Below, one piece after another: positions 52,900 through 63,962 of a DNA stretch of 64,000 nucleotides (position 1 is the first letter of the stretch; each line of letters begins with the position of its first letter). The stretch covers positions 1 to 64,000 of the forward strand of contig RPFO01001989.1 of assembly GCA_009746045.1 (NCBI GenBank), given 5' to 3'. Origin of the DNA: Mesostigma viride (lineage: Eukaryota; Streptophyta; Mesostigmatophyceae; Mesostigmatales; Mesostigmataceae). The translations under genes and the position numbers were made by a program. The notes beneath the pieces were generated by a model. That model was not told the DNA's origin, searched no databases, and saw nothing but the letters and a program-made list of their open reading frames with translations.

Positions 52900-54727
52900 T
52901 TAGACAGCTTGCTGAGATGGGTCCATCAGAGACTGAAGAACCTTGTATTGCACTGCTGCCTTCTGCACTAGCTTGGTCAAAGCATCAGCAGGATTGTCAA
53001 CCCCAGGGATATGCTCAATATTGGCCAAGGAGGACAACTCCTTAAGAAGGAGATAGTCCAAGTCCCTACTTCTGGCCATCTGCCTGTGCACAAACTGCAC
53101 CATCCCCATGGAGTCTGTTTTTAGAAGAGTGGTAACCTGAAGTGGCCAAGGAGTGTTAGAAGTCATCTGATGAAGCAACTCCTTCAGATAAAGGCTTGTG
53201 TGAATGCCTTCACAAATAGCCCTGCATTCTGCCACATCACTGCTGACAGCCACCCGTTTGTGCAGGCGACTAAACCAGCTCACCAAACTCCCCAGGCCTT
53301 CCTGTCTGAGCACAAAGAGCCCTGCAGCCCTGCCCCTGACCTTGGAGACCTGCCTGCTGTCCATTGAGCTATCCACATACAGCTCCATGCAAATGGGTTG
53401 TGATAAATCCACTGCAGACAACAGAATGCCAGATGAAGCCCTGACCTGATCAGCCACCTTGGCAGACCCTAGCTCCACCAGCATGTCATCAGGCAACCTG
53501 GCTATGACCATAAGGTCTGGCCTGGAAATGCCTGCCACCCAAGCAACCATGCCCCTCACCATGGGACACAGTGCCTGTGTGATGACTGGAGGAAGCTTGC
53601 TAATGAGGGTCTCTTGATAATCATTGCCCCCCACCAGCAGCATACGCCACTCCCCCCCTTCTTCACCAGTGTGGCCTCCATGCCCACAAACAGGAGAGGC
53701 TCATTCTCCACCTGCCATTGCTCCCTACCCAGAGGAAACTTGGACTTAATGATGGAGATCAGCTCCTTAAGCCACGACGTGGGAGCTATCAGATGTAGGT
53801 CATCCCCGTGCAGCGAAGCATACACTGGCAGGCCTTCCCATTGCCCCAGAAACAGACAGGGGTCTACAGGAGAGACCTTCAAGTTGCAATGCTCCTTCAG
53901 GAAACGGTTGAGAGTCTCCCTCCAGATTATTGGACTTGACCTCAGGCCCTCCAGGCCCTTGAGGATTTTAAGGAACTCGTGTGAATGTCCCTTTTCCATA
54001 CAGCAGGCACCCTGACATAGAAAGGCGTCTTGCCCTCCCACTTTTCCTGTGCCACATCTGCATCACCCTCCAGAAATGCCCTCTTGAAGTCTACCACCAC
54101 TGAGCCATAGTCCAAGCCCTTGTTGAGAAGGCCTAGAAATACACACAGCAGCAGCCTCCAAGTATCATGCAACATGCCAGGGGTATACAACTCCTCAGCA
54201 GTGCACTCACCAGTACCCTTGAACTCATTCAGCACTGGCCTGACATGTGGTACCTTGACCCCGTCCACCTCCTTCATCTTGATGACAAACTTGAGCTTGA
54301 GTAGACGTCGTGCAGGAGGCAGGTCATTGACAGGTTCCACGCATTTCTTGGAGATCCAGTCCTCCCCAGATTTAATCAGACCCAGTGTGACCTGGGGACA
54401 CATAATGGGAGAGGACATGAGCTTCACCAGGCCTTGGTAGTTGATAGGGCTGTGTCCAGCAAGTGAGTGAGGACCAATGCCCAAACTGCTTGGATGACTA
54501 GCAGCTGGCAATATGAGGTCATCAACCAAGGGCTCCTGCCCCTGGCACACTTGCACACGCTTAACCGACCTGGTTACTGCACGTGATAGGTGAGTGGTCC
54601 TGAAATTAATCAGTGGGACCTGACCAGCCCCTTCCTTAGTCAGGAGAGAGGACGTGATCACTACCCATCCTGGCATAGGAAATTCTGCCCCAGAAGAGCA
54701 GGTCCTTGATAGCCCTCCAAGACACAA
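52900..54727 (-). pseudogene. pol: Reverse transcriptase and RNase H of the LTR element (three frames)
   Basis: RT begins near 54727. LKLKFVIKMKEVDGVKVPHV near 54300 and YGSVVVDFKRAFLEGDADVA near 54110-54060 match Copia RT (the ARLVA and Q.DVKTAFLNG regions). The frame changes at AAAAGGG near 53995, then GLRSSPIIWRETLNRFLKEH and YASLHGDDLHLIAP (53820-53780) follow; the usual YVDD box is HGDD here. It changes again at a G6 run near 53655, then RNase H follows with MELYVDSSMDS, the DVAECRAICEG segment, LLKTDSMGM and HIPGVDNPADALTKL, ending at 52900. All breaks are at homopolymers, so the element may be intact in the real genome. Confidence 0.75.
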
Positions 54728-56295
54728 AATGCAGTGTCCTGTCCAAGGATAGGAATAGATACCTCACCCAGTACCTTCACGTGTACCCCGCCACTGAAGT
54801 CAGACACAAACTGATAGCTGGGTTCAGTCATGCTGTACCCTGCTGCAGCTCTGGTCCCAATGATGGAAACCTGAGAATTAGTGTCTACCTCTAAGGCAGT
54901 GTCCAGCCCCAGATTGCCATGCCACCTGAGCTTGGCTACCTTGGGCTGCTTCTTGGCTCTTTGTAGAGCCCCAATCAATCCAGCCAAACTTGTCCCCCTG
55001 GGCTTGGTTAGTGCCTTGGGCTTGACAGTTGACTCCCCAGCTGTTGACCTTGCAGCCTGTTCAACAAGTACCTCTGCAACCTGGCCAGGGCTGACAGATT
55101 CCCCTGCAACAGATGTGGTCGTTGCGTCAGTGATGTCACTTGGGACCTGAAAATCCTGCAGATCCTGTGAGCCTTGTGCCTGACTGCCCTCATTCATCAG
55201 GTTAGGCTTGACATATGACCAACTCAGCCGGTGTACATGCTTTGGTTCGTCCTCCATGCTGACCAAGCATGCGTGGCTAGCTTCATCAACCTGGGTAACC
55301 ACCCCAGGACTCCAGCTACCACGTTTGCCATAAAGGCTAGGTTCCTTCCAAGCTAGGACCTTCTGACCCACTTGTGGCTCCAGCATCTTCCAACCCCGGT
55401 CCTTCTCCCTCAGCTTGGCAAAGGTGACATGTGCAGCATGTTTCCAGCCCTCCAGCACATGTGGTGGGCACAGGCCATGATATAGACCCATTGGGCTGAC
55501 AGCAACTCCATCATAGTAGAAGTTAACCCTGCTGTTCAGCTGCTGCTCCACGTTCCTCAGCCATGCACTCCTGACAAGTGCAGGTGCAGACAAGGGTACC
55601 CAGTCTTCAGAGATGATCAATTTCTTGACCTCCTGGATTGCCCTCTCGATAGCACCCTGCTGCCCATGAGCCTCCCTAGGTGTAACCAGCAACTCAGGAA
55701 GGGTAGGATCACCCTTGAGATGCTGAAACTGCATGTCCACCTGGATCCTTGTGGTAGGAAACTTGGCTCTTACATTCTGCAGGGCAGCCAGCAAGTACCT
55801 GTTCTTCATAGAAGGTAAATGCTCCAGCACCTTGTATTTTGTGTACCTGTCCACGCACACCAACAGTTGCATGCCCCTGATGTGTTGGATATCACACTGC
55901 AGATCACCAATGCTCTGAGGTAGAGCTTTGGCATGTGATTTCCTGGGCTTGTTGGAGGACAACTGGCACTTACACCGTGAGGCAGCTTGCTGACACGCCT
56001 TGAGAAGGGGTGCCCTGCCCATTCGGAAGGCAAAGTTGTTTGACAGAGAAGTGGCATGCCCAAACATGTTGTGGATTCGGGCACCCAACTCCTGGTACAC
56101 AGAGGAAGCAGTCCCTGGCACAGTCAGGACTGTGCTGTCAGGTTGTCCAGCATCACCATGCTGACTTCCATCCTGTTCTGACTCAGAGCCTGAGTCACCC
56201 TGCTCATGCCCAACACCTGGACCGCCAGCAGGGACCACATGCATACCACCAGAGGCCTTCACACCCCTCTGTGGTTGTACATTGGTTTCTCTCAA
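54661..56295 (-). CDS. pol: Integrase followed by aspartic protease, LTR element pol N-terminal part
   Basis: 544 residues. Residues about 60-110 hold a zinc-binding-like HNMFGHA...CQQAASRCKCQ. The DDE core is CDIQHIRGMQLLVCVDRYTK (first D), TRIQVDMQFQ (second D) and GQQGAIERAIQEVKK (E). A C-terminal SH3-like module follows (PQVGQKVLAWKEPSLYGKRG). After a linker, LEVDTNSQVSIIG (D-T-N-S in place of D-T/S-G-A) and GPALLGQNFL form a retropepsin-like domain at residues about 455-540. The protease therefore comes after the integrase. A frame shift at GGG near 54665 leads into RT. Confidence 0.75.
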   Translation of the reverse strand: MRETNVQPQRGVKASGGMHVVPAGGPGVGHEQGDSGSESEQDGSQHGDAGQPDSTVLTVPGTASSVYQELGARIHNMFGHATSLSNNFAFRMGRAPLLKACQQAASRCKCQLSSNKPRKSHAKALPQSIGDLQCDIQHIRGMQLLVCVDRYTKYKVLEHLPSMKNRYLLAALQNVRAKFPTTRIQVDMQFQHLKGDPTLPELLVTPREAHGQQGAIERAIQEVKKLIISEDWVPLSAPALVRSAWLRNVEQQLNSRVNFYYDGVAVSPMGLYHGLCPPHVLEGWKHAAHVTFAKLREKDRGWKMLEPQVGQKVLAWKEPSLYGKRGSWSPGVVTQVDEASHACLVSMEDEPKHVHRLSWSYVKPNLMNEGSQAQGSQDLQDFQVPSDITDATTTSVAGESVSPGQVAEVLVEQAARSTAGESTVKPKALTKPRGTSLAGLIGALQRAKKQPKVAKLRWHGNLGLDTALEVDTNSQVSIIGTRAAAGYSMTEPSYQFVSDFSGGVHVKVLGEVSIPILGQDTAFCVLEGYQGPALLGQNFLCQDG

Positions 56296-56500
56296 AATGA
56301 GAGGTCCACCCTCGTGCCTGGAGCACGAGGATGCATGGGGTCAGACATTCTTACAGCTGCACCAGCTGTCAAGGACGTCTTCATAGGAACCTGTACCTCT
56401 CCAGGTGACCTGGGGCCATCCTGAACCTGGAGATCACCCTCTTGTTGCCCAGATATAAAATCTGCATTGGAGCACCTGGCCTCCCCCCTGAGTGAATTAA

Positions 56501-59500
56501 CCCCTAAATGGTCTGAGATCCTGCCGATAAATCGGCTGGATCTTCACAATTTTGCAAACCAGATGCCATCCAACCTACCCATATCCAATGGCTGTCCTTG
56601 GGGGGCAAGCATGTCCATGAGTTGCCCTTCGGGTTGGTATATCACAACCTCACATATATGCAGGGTAGGCCATATATAACTGCCGTCAAAGTCAGGGGGG
56701 TCAAGACGCGCGTTTTCATTTTTGGTAGAATGTGCATTTTGAATTATGTTATAAGACCTAGGCACCTACCACTTCAGGGATGATAAACAACTAGTTGCTG
56801 AACAGTTTGAGCCATTGGGGTCATCATTTGGGTGGGTATACCAGCAGTTACACCCAGTACAGCCCATAGGGGTACCGTTGGTAAAAAGCAACCAAGGGGG
56901 TAAGGGTGGGCATACTACCTACTAATATGGCCATCAACCATGCCAAACAATTGTTAATCATCCCACGGTCCTAAATTTAGGACTTTGTCCTAAATCGTCC
57001 TAGTGGTCACTATAACCGAGGTACCGGGGGGGGGGGTCACTATATGGACCGTACCCCATGTGGACCGTACCCGGCATGATGTACCCGACCCGTGGTACCG
57101 GCACATGGTACCCGGATTCCGTACCCGGGTACCGGGTATAATGGCGGGAAAGTAGGTACCTCGACCAAAAATATAACCGATTTTGGAGCGAAAAAGTGGG
57201 TGCGGGAATGAAGTGAGGTGGATATGGCGACCTGACAATCGTGGCCGGCGTTTTCACGTGCGTTTATCATTTCGGGCGCCCAGTAGCAAAAACGAAAGGT
57301 TGTTAGTTATGCTTAAAGGCTGTGAATATTTTCTGCGCAAGTTTTTATGTGTAGCGCTGTATCACAGCGGCACAACACAAATGGGTCGCAGATCGCCTGC
57401 TCGCGGAGGGTCGATTTTGGCACAAACATGTTAGTGTATTAGCAATGGTGGTGCGAATCAAGCCAGGAAATTTTTGTGGACGATTTTTATTATAGTCTGG
57501 AGTTTAGAAACGGAGTATTTGACATGGGAGCGCCTGGGCCGTGATATTCTTGCCCGATTTCCATTGTCGACCATGTTTTAGGGACGTTCAGGCTGGGCAG
57601 CGAGCGCACCTTATAGGTCTTCACTTTCGGCATTTCTTGGACCTAGAACGCAGCACAAGCGTGGTTTATATCATTTTCGAACCGGTTGGCCAGCTTTGGT
57701 GCGCTCAGCTCTCGGAAAGCTGACCTGCCTGCGGATTTCAGCGACTTTTTTGCAACCATCTGGAATGAGGCGACGTAAGTAGCAGGTAAGTGCCGGGTTG
57801 TCCTAGATCATGAGTGTAACTGGCAACGCTGTCGTGGTGTTTTGAGTCAGCCAGCTATGCCTAAAAAGAGGGGACGCTCTCTGTGCACATAACTGTCACA
57901 CATAGTTGGTTTACGTCATACAATTTTTTACGTCTCTATCTTCGTCGTCCGCTGCAGCTAAAACACACATGCGTAAGAGCAGTTTTACTCATGTGTTAGT
58001 TATAAACCATGGTCCTATGGCCTGCAGTCGTTCAGGGTGTTCTCAGACAGTATATACAGTATGGTTTACGTGTTACATGCACCCTGAATTCGCTCACAAA
58101 GCGTTGCATGTTAGCACAACGTTGTTTTGTAACTTGATTTGGCTGCATTCATGTGTTAGTTGCAATGCAAATGCAATGTTTTTTCATCGCTGGGTGGTGG
58201 CCAGCATGTCCGTGATGTCAAAGAAGGTTTGGCATATGCTTAGAGAAAGTTTACCGCAAGGGGTGGGCCATGTTCAAGCCGGGCAACCTCAGCAACCATG
58301 CAACCCTATATTGCATTACCTGCACCATCTGTGACACCGTTAATCACGCGTATATATAGAGGCAGCCACAGCAGGGTATGGCCTTGTTATACGCTGCCCC
58401 GCCATCCCAAGGCCTCGTAGGGTCCCCTAGCGCTTGTAAGATGCTCAAGGGACCGTGTGGATAGCATGGTCATGCGTTGACAATAATTGGTCCTAATGGT
58501 CCTAAAACCCACATTTTGGCCAAATTCGCGCTTTGAGGTCTGGCAGGTGGCAGGGCCCATTCATGCACTATTAAATGTAATTATTTGACCCCAGGTTTTT
58601 GATAGAAACTAAAAAAGTGTGTTATCTGTCATGGGCACGAATGCCAGGGTCAAATTTTAATGTTTGCATGTATATTTTTTAATTCCACTTGGTCCTAAAT
58701 TTAGGACTTTTACTGGGAAGATGGACACAATACATTTCCCTTCCACAATGATGGGGAAACATAACTGCATCATCACACTACCCTTACATGGCACCTATGT
58801 GCAGGTGCTACCTTGTCCATGCACGTAGGTAACGTGGTACGGATACCCTACGCAAGGCATGCATTCTAGGAGGCAGCCACCAACAAACTAGTGATGTTGA
58901 GCCTATTTCAGCCTGCCCTAGCAAGGATAAACTAGGCCTAAGCTGCTATAGCTTGCCAGGTGATGGCCAGCACACCTGGTGGCACATGCTGTCTATGGGA
59001 AGCTTTTACTCACCAGTTACGTGCTTGATGATGCCACAGAGACCAGCCAACTGCCTCACACTCATGCAATATGTGTATGGGAAATGTATGACAAACATAT
59101 ATGGAGGTATTCAAACTCATACAGCCTCTAAAACTTATCACCATCACCCTGTGGCAGGTCAACTGACTGAGGTAAGCATCTAAGAAGGGTGTTTTAGAAA
59201 GGGGCCAGGCCAGGGTCAAGAAAGAGCATGAATAATGCAAAAAGAATGTGCTACACAAGCTAGAACGTATATATAAACGTCAAACATCGATAGGAAAACG
59301 ATGCTTAAGCTTTACCAGGCATGGATGGCGTTACCTTGGCCCAGGCGGTGCATGGCCGCAAAATGGCGCATTTGGGCACACCAAAGTTGTGCAGCATGGT
59401 CGCTGGATTCGGCGATTTCTGGCCACCCTTGCACGTTTACGACTAGTATGTATCATAAAAAGTTCAAAGAAACCGATATATCCTTTAAAATACGCCGGAA

Positions 59501-59973
59501 AGGTATTGCTGTCAACGTTTCTATCGTCCGGCCTGATCGCAGTTTTTTCCAGCAAGAACGCTGCCGACACCTATCAAATGGCATTCCCGCGAACCAAAAA
59601 TTGGCCTGTATGATCTTTAGGACGTATAAAATCAATATCCTAAGTTTGGTCAGAAAATTCGAACGAAAACGTAAATGCCATGCGTGGGCGCAAGCCGCCA
59701 TGGCCAGGTCGTCGTTTTCCGGAATGCACGTTGTACGTGAAAAAGTACCCTGACCCCTTGTACTTTGACCGGCCAGAACACCTCTATAACTTTGTCAGAA
59801 GTATGCAAACCCATGTACCATGCTTTAGAGTATTTTTTAAACTTTCGATCTTCTCAGCTAAACGTTTCCTAATTCTCAATAGTTTTCGCGGCATTTGGTC
59901 GCCCGAGAAGGGGCCGATGCATCGGCTGGAACTCGATTTTTGGCGGAAAATCGGCCGCAAGACCATTTAGGGG
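56501..59973. mobile_element. piggyBac-like element, 3473 bp, with nested 1.77-kb insertion
   Basis: TTAA at 56497-56500 and 59974-59977. Termini CCCCTAAATGGTCT are inverted, with subterminal palindromes GCCGATAAATCGGC (56523-56536) and GCCGATGCATCGGC (59913-59926). It splits the LTR element between gag and pol. It matches 48405-50093 (reversed) except for an insertion at about 56955-58725; without it the two copies are nearly equal in length. Confidence 0.82.
56955..58725. mobile_element. Unclassified nested element with palindromic ends
   Basis: Similarity to the sister piggyBac-like copy stops after CATGCCAAACAAT and resumes at ACAATACATTTCCC, so ACAAT may be the TSD. Near each end is the perfect palindrome GTCCTAAATTTAGGAC (about 56969 and 58691). 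The first 160 bases (57000-57150) are full of GTACC/GGTACC words. No credible coding region is seen. It could be a non-autonomous DNA transposon. Confidence 0.5.
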
Positions 59974-60002
59974 TTAAGGTGTGTAGGGGTTGCCTCAGAC
60001 AG

Positions 60003-61120
60003 TCACTGCTCCTTGTTGTCTTCTTGCTGACTGCCCTTTGAAGGCTGGCCTGCCTGGGACTTGTTTTTGTTGTTGTTTTTGTTATTCTTGTTGCTGCCCT
60101 GGCCCTGGGTCTTCTTGAAGCTGGGACACTCCTTCTTGATATGCCCCCACCCCTTGCACAGGTAGCATTGTATCTTTGACTTGCCCTGGCCACCGCCCCC
60201 GTTGTCAGATGCGTTGCCCTGCTTGGGCTGACCACCCACCCGCCTGAACACCGACTTGGAGTGTGACCTCCCGTCAGGGTCGGGTGAATGATTGGCCTTC
60301 CGCTTGTTGTGGTTGCCCCTACGCCCTCCTTGGCTTCTGTCAGCCTCAGACGATTTGGAGCCCCCCTGGGTACGCCCACCTGCCTGGGTTGCCTTCACTG
60401 CTGGCACCCCACCCTCAAACAGCTCCTCAGCTTCAAGAGCTTGCTTGATGATGACCTTGTAGGCCTTCAGGGTGGAGTGAGGAGCACACATGACCTTGAG
60501 GGATCCACGTGTGGCCTTATCCAGCCCAGAGACCTTCAACCAGTTGGTCAGGGCTATGTTGTCTGCCACGTTGAAACCGTGGGCCCTGCCTTCCTCAACC
60601 ATTTTGCAATAGTTAAGGAAATTCTGGATGAGATCCCCTTTGACCTCCCACCCTTGATACTTGTCTTGCCAATGGATGCCGACCTTCTTGCGTTGGTCTT
60701 CCAGCAGCTCCTTCAGCTCAGCTACATACAGTGCCCAGGCCTTATTGGCCTGAAGTCTTGCACTCCCTGGTCAGGTCCTTAATCTGGTCAGTACACTTGC
60801 CAAAAGTGCTACTTCCTATCCAGATTTGATAGTAATTTGTACCATGCACCGTACAAGCTAGGGAACCCTTCCAATCCTTCCACAAACTCTTCAGCCTGCT
60901 TAGGCTTGGAGTCTGAGGTTACAGGCTGCAGCTGATTAACAATTAAAAGACCCTGTGTGGTGAGATCAAAGCCATGAACAGCTTGTGCATTATTATTATT
61001 GTGAGGAATGTTGGTAATCTCTCCGGTAACCCCCACGTCATCTACGTGAGCGGTCCCACTACCAGCACCACCATTGTTCCCACTGGCTGGGGCACCTTTG
61101 CTACGGCGCCCGTCTGCCAT
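60003..61120 (-). pseudogene. gag: Gag of the LTR retrotransposon, with CCHC zinc knuckle
   Basis: It starts at 61120 (MADGRRSKGAPASGNNGGAG) and is open to 60809. Protein-like sequence continues through at least two frame changes (GKCTDQIKDLTREC near 60770, AELKELLEDQRKKVGIHWQD near 60710), then is open again from before 60602 to 60003. Residues of the last part include VSGLDKATRGSLKVMCAPHS and the knuckle CYLCKGWGHIKKEC (60168-60127), which binds RNA during packaging. The tail is N/K/Q-rich. The breaks may be errors or decay. Confidence 0.72.
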
Positions 61121-61283
61121 TCTGCACTACAAGCTATTCAAAGAACACCTCAGCAAAGCAGCAGAAAATATGTACAAAATTTTGTCACAACTGCCGCCTG
61201 CGCCGGTGTCGCCGCCGCCCCCGCGAATTGCCGCCGAAAATTCGACAAAATGTCGACGAGCACTGGATAAAAATTTGGCTGAC

Positions 61284-62000
61284 TCAGTAGTCGAGGCCCC
61301 GGAAATCACAGTACTCGTAGGTGAACTCAGGATCCTCCATATCCGGCGTGTGTGCCGGACCTGCACCGGTATGTATTAAAACCGGTGTGCTTCCCGTCGC
61401 GAAAGTTGCGCGCGCCCGACGCGCGACGAGGCGCAGAGGATGAGTAAAAATGGATAACAATTCCCACCCTGCGGGAATCCACTCTCGCAGAGACGCGAGA
61501 GAAGCTACCAGGTTAATAAGAACCTGGCGTTCGCGACTGCGTACGCCGCGTGTGAGCAGCGACAGCAACGCGAGATCCTGAAATAAATTTGTCGACACCG
61601 CCGGCGCGCCCCCCGTGCGTAGCGATGCCCAGTTTTGCAAGTTTCTCTGGTAACCGGTGAGCGAAGAGATGGCGTTATCCAGCTCCTCGATGGCAGTGGT
61701 GACCTCGTTCACCGACCGCAAACCTCCCCGCACCTGGACCGTAAACTGCGATAAAATGTTGCGAATCTGGTCCAACAATGCGCGTATAGCCGGCACCAGT
61801 GCTGGCAAATCGGGGTCCTCGGGGTTATCCCCGAGCAACGGAAGAACTGCGCGCTGCCGACGATGAAGTTCGTCGAGCGAGATCGTGACTTCATCGAGCA
61901 ATTGCTGCCACGACGGCGCAGTCGGTCTTGACGGAGGACCAGCCGGCGGAGCGGCTATTTCCTCATCAGCGGGAATCCGGAATTCTTCAGAATTTGGCAT
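61284..62000 (-). CDS. Extra ORF between 5' LTR and gag, unknown function
   Basis: 238 residues, intact, starting MPNSEEFRIPADEEIAAPPA 24 bases after the LTR and ending FTYEYCDFRGLDY. The frame is also open upstream into the LTR. The middle (residues 30-190) is predicted helical and leucine-rich (LLDEVTISLDELHRRQRAVL), like a capsid-type or coiled domain; there is no zinc knuckle or enzyme motif. Typical Copia elements have gag directly after the leader, so this is an additional gene or a capsid domain separated from the nucleocapsid part. I do not recognise it. Confidence 0.6.
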   Translation of the reverse strand: MPNSEEFRIPADEEIAAPPAGPPSRPTAPSWQQLLDEVTISLDELHRRQRAVLPLLGDNPEDPDLPALVPAIRALLDQIRNILSQFTVQVRGGLRSVNEVTTAIEELDNAISSLTGYQRNLQNWASLRTGGAPAVSTNLFQDLALLSLLTRGVRSRERQVLINLVASLASLREWIPAGWELLSIFTHPLRLVARRARATFATGSTPVLIHTGAGPAHTPDMEDPEFTYEYCDFRGLDY

Positions 62001-62024
62001 CTTTTTAACGAGGCGTGTAATACG

Positions 62025-62641
62025 AGTTGTAAGCGTGAGAATGCCACGAATTCCGCCATGGTTCTTGCAGGAAGTTGCCTTTATTAATAACAAGGAAACA
62101 CAGACGTAAGTCACGTCACTTCCAAGACTGCACGCAGCACAGGCGACAGGGTCGCAGTGCCCAGAGAACGTGCACGCAAGAACTAGCGTCCCGGTGCGAC
62201 CAAGTCACACATATAGGTTGTTAGGGACGCGTCCAAGTAATCAGCTGCACTGTCACAGCCGAACTGTCAATCAATTGATTACACAGACTCTGGCACGCCT
62301 TTGGCGCGCAGATCTATCAATTGTCCATACGGCTAGTCCTGTGGACCTATCCGTACACTACTCAGCATCAATTGTCTCATAGGTCCTGGCGCGCTACAGT
62401 GCGCCTACCTATCAATTGACCATCAAGTCCTGTACAAGTCCTGTCAACGTCCTGCGGACTATCAAAGTGACACTTGTACATCCTGTGTCCGTACGCGCCC
62501 ACAGTGGCGCGCCGGGTACTGTCGGCACAGCCTAGGAAACGTCATAACTTTTACGTTCCTTAACCAAATGAGGCGTTCAAGGTGCCGTTGGAAAGAGCGT
62601 AACAATCTCTATCCATCTAACGTAAATCCTTTTCGTTAACT
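62025..62641 (-). repeat. 5' LTR (617 bp) of the LTR retrotransposon
   Basis: Second copy of 47685-48301, same orientation and length. The minus-strand reading has AATAAA near its end (62088-62083 region) and then runs into the leader CGTATTACACGCCTCG. I could not match the leader to a tRNA primer-binding site. Confidence 0.88.
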
Positions 62642-62646
62642 ATGCT
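62642..62646. repeat. Target-site duplication ATGCT, right copy
   Basis: Directly after the LTR end AACT; matches 47680-47684. Confidence 0.85.
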
Positions 62647-63962
62647 GATATAATTTTCCGAAGCTATTACGCAATATACGATGAGCAAACGCCTCTCGAC
62701 GCAACGCAGCCTGGCGGCTGCGCTCGGCAATGAAAATACGCCTGCAGCCTCGGCTGCAGCTTCGCCCACCGGCCCAGACGGCAACGGTGACACTAGTCGT
62801 GCACTGGTGCTCGCCCAGCCCTCCGGGCATGCCTCGCCATCTGCATCGCCTGAACCTACTCAGCGCAGTCGCTCTGCTGAGCCGCACTGGGAAGAGATCA
62901 CCGCCAATGGCTTCGATCTGGAGACGCAGCCCAGGATTCTTCATGGAAGACGTGTTTTTCGGCACGCACGCCTCGCTTCTAGCCCTGTGCGTGCACCTCA
63001 CGTCCCACAACCGCGGCCGCTGGCCTGGTGATGGCCAGCTTGTCGACCCTGCCGAGGCTCTCCCAATCATTCACCGCATGAGTCGCCCCAAGCTCCAACG
63101 CTTCGCCCTCTGCTCCCTCCTTGGACGCTCCGAAACCGCGATCTGGGCTTCCCCACCGCCCCCCCCCACCTTTCCCACCGACGGCCACCATCCGCACCCT
63201 CCTTAGGAAGCTTTCGAGCAGCACGAGACCCCCCTTGCCACAGATGTGGCGGCATTGGGAGGCACGCTGGCTGCTGAGCTCCCTCACATTTCCACCACCG
63301 TCACCTCCACCTCCACCCTCCTCGCCTCCACCTCCACCGACTCCACCGACTCCATCACCGCCCAGCTCCGCGACATCGACCAGCGTCTTAAGGATAATGC
63401 CATCGCTATCGAGGTCCTGCAGAACACCGCAGGCCTCACCGCCCAGGCGGTGAAGGACATTGCTGCCAAGCCAGCCCCCGCTGGCCTGGCCGGCGATGCT
63501 CCTCCCATCACGACCTGCATGGGCGGACATGCTTAAGCAACATACCACCTCCACCCGACCTCCGCCGTCGCAGCCCAGCTCCAGCGGCAGACGCTTGACC
63601 TCCGCGAGGAGGCCGAGCTCGCCAAGCGCAGCCTCAACGCCATACTCAAGAACTTCGACATGGAAGAAGGTGAGAATTCCGCGAAGCTTGCACGTGCGGT
63701 TGAGAGCAAAATCCTTGCACGCACTGATGGGCCTTCTTGGTGAGATTAAGCTGACCGCCCACCGCCTCCCCCGCGCGCGGGGTAAGGCAGGGGCGCCTCC
63801 GCTTCTTCTCATCTTTGAGAGCCCAGCGGACAAGATTTCGTTTCTCAGACGCCGCAAGCGGCTCGAGAACACTCCCTTCACCCTGGACGACGACTTGACC
63901 CTGGCGCAGCAACAACGGCGACGGGAGCTATGGCCGACCTACCTCCAGCTCCGGCAGACCAA
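62642..63962 (+). mobile_element. ORF1-only element family 1, 5'-truncated, interrupted at its end
   Basis: It begins within the 5' UTR at ATGCTGATATAATTTTCCG, with the ORF start at 62681 (MSKRLSTQRSLAAALGNENT). Frame breaks occur near 62910 and 63205 (VPFPTDG... versus later frames). Coiled-coil and RRM-like parts run to TLAQQQRRRELWPTYLQLRQ at 63895-63955. At 63962 it is cut by AATTAATTAATTAATTAA. Confidence 0.7.

Larger units (their letters stand above)
47685..62641 (-). mobile_element. Complete Copia-like LTR retrotransposon carrying three nested elements
   Basis: Two nearly identical 617-bp direct LTRs flank gag- and pol-like genes in minus orientation: an extra ORF (62000-61284), gag with zinc knuckle (61120-60003), integrase, protease, reverse transcriptase and RNase H (56295-52900). 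The whole unit has a 5-bp TSD, ATGCT. It is interrupted by piggyBac-like elements at 48405-50093 and 56501-59973 and an ORF1-only element at 50957-52878. Removing them leaves about 7.9 kb. RT and RNase H resemble Ty1/Copia elements. The pol frame is broken at several homopolymers. Confidence 0.85.
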
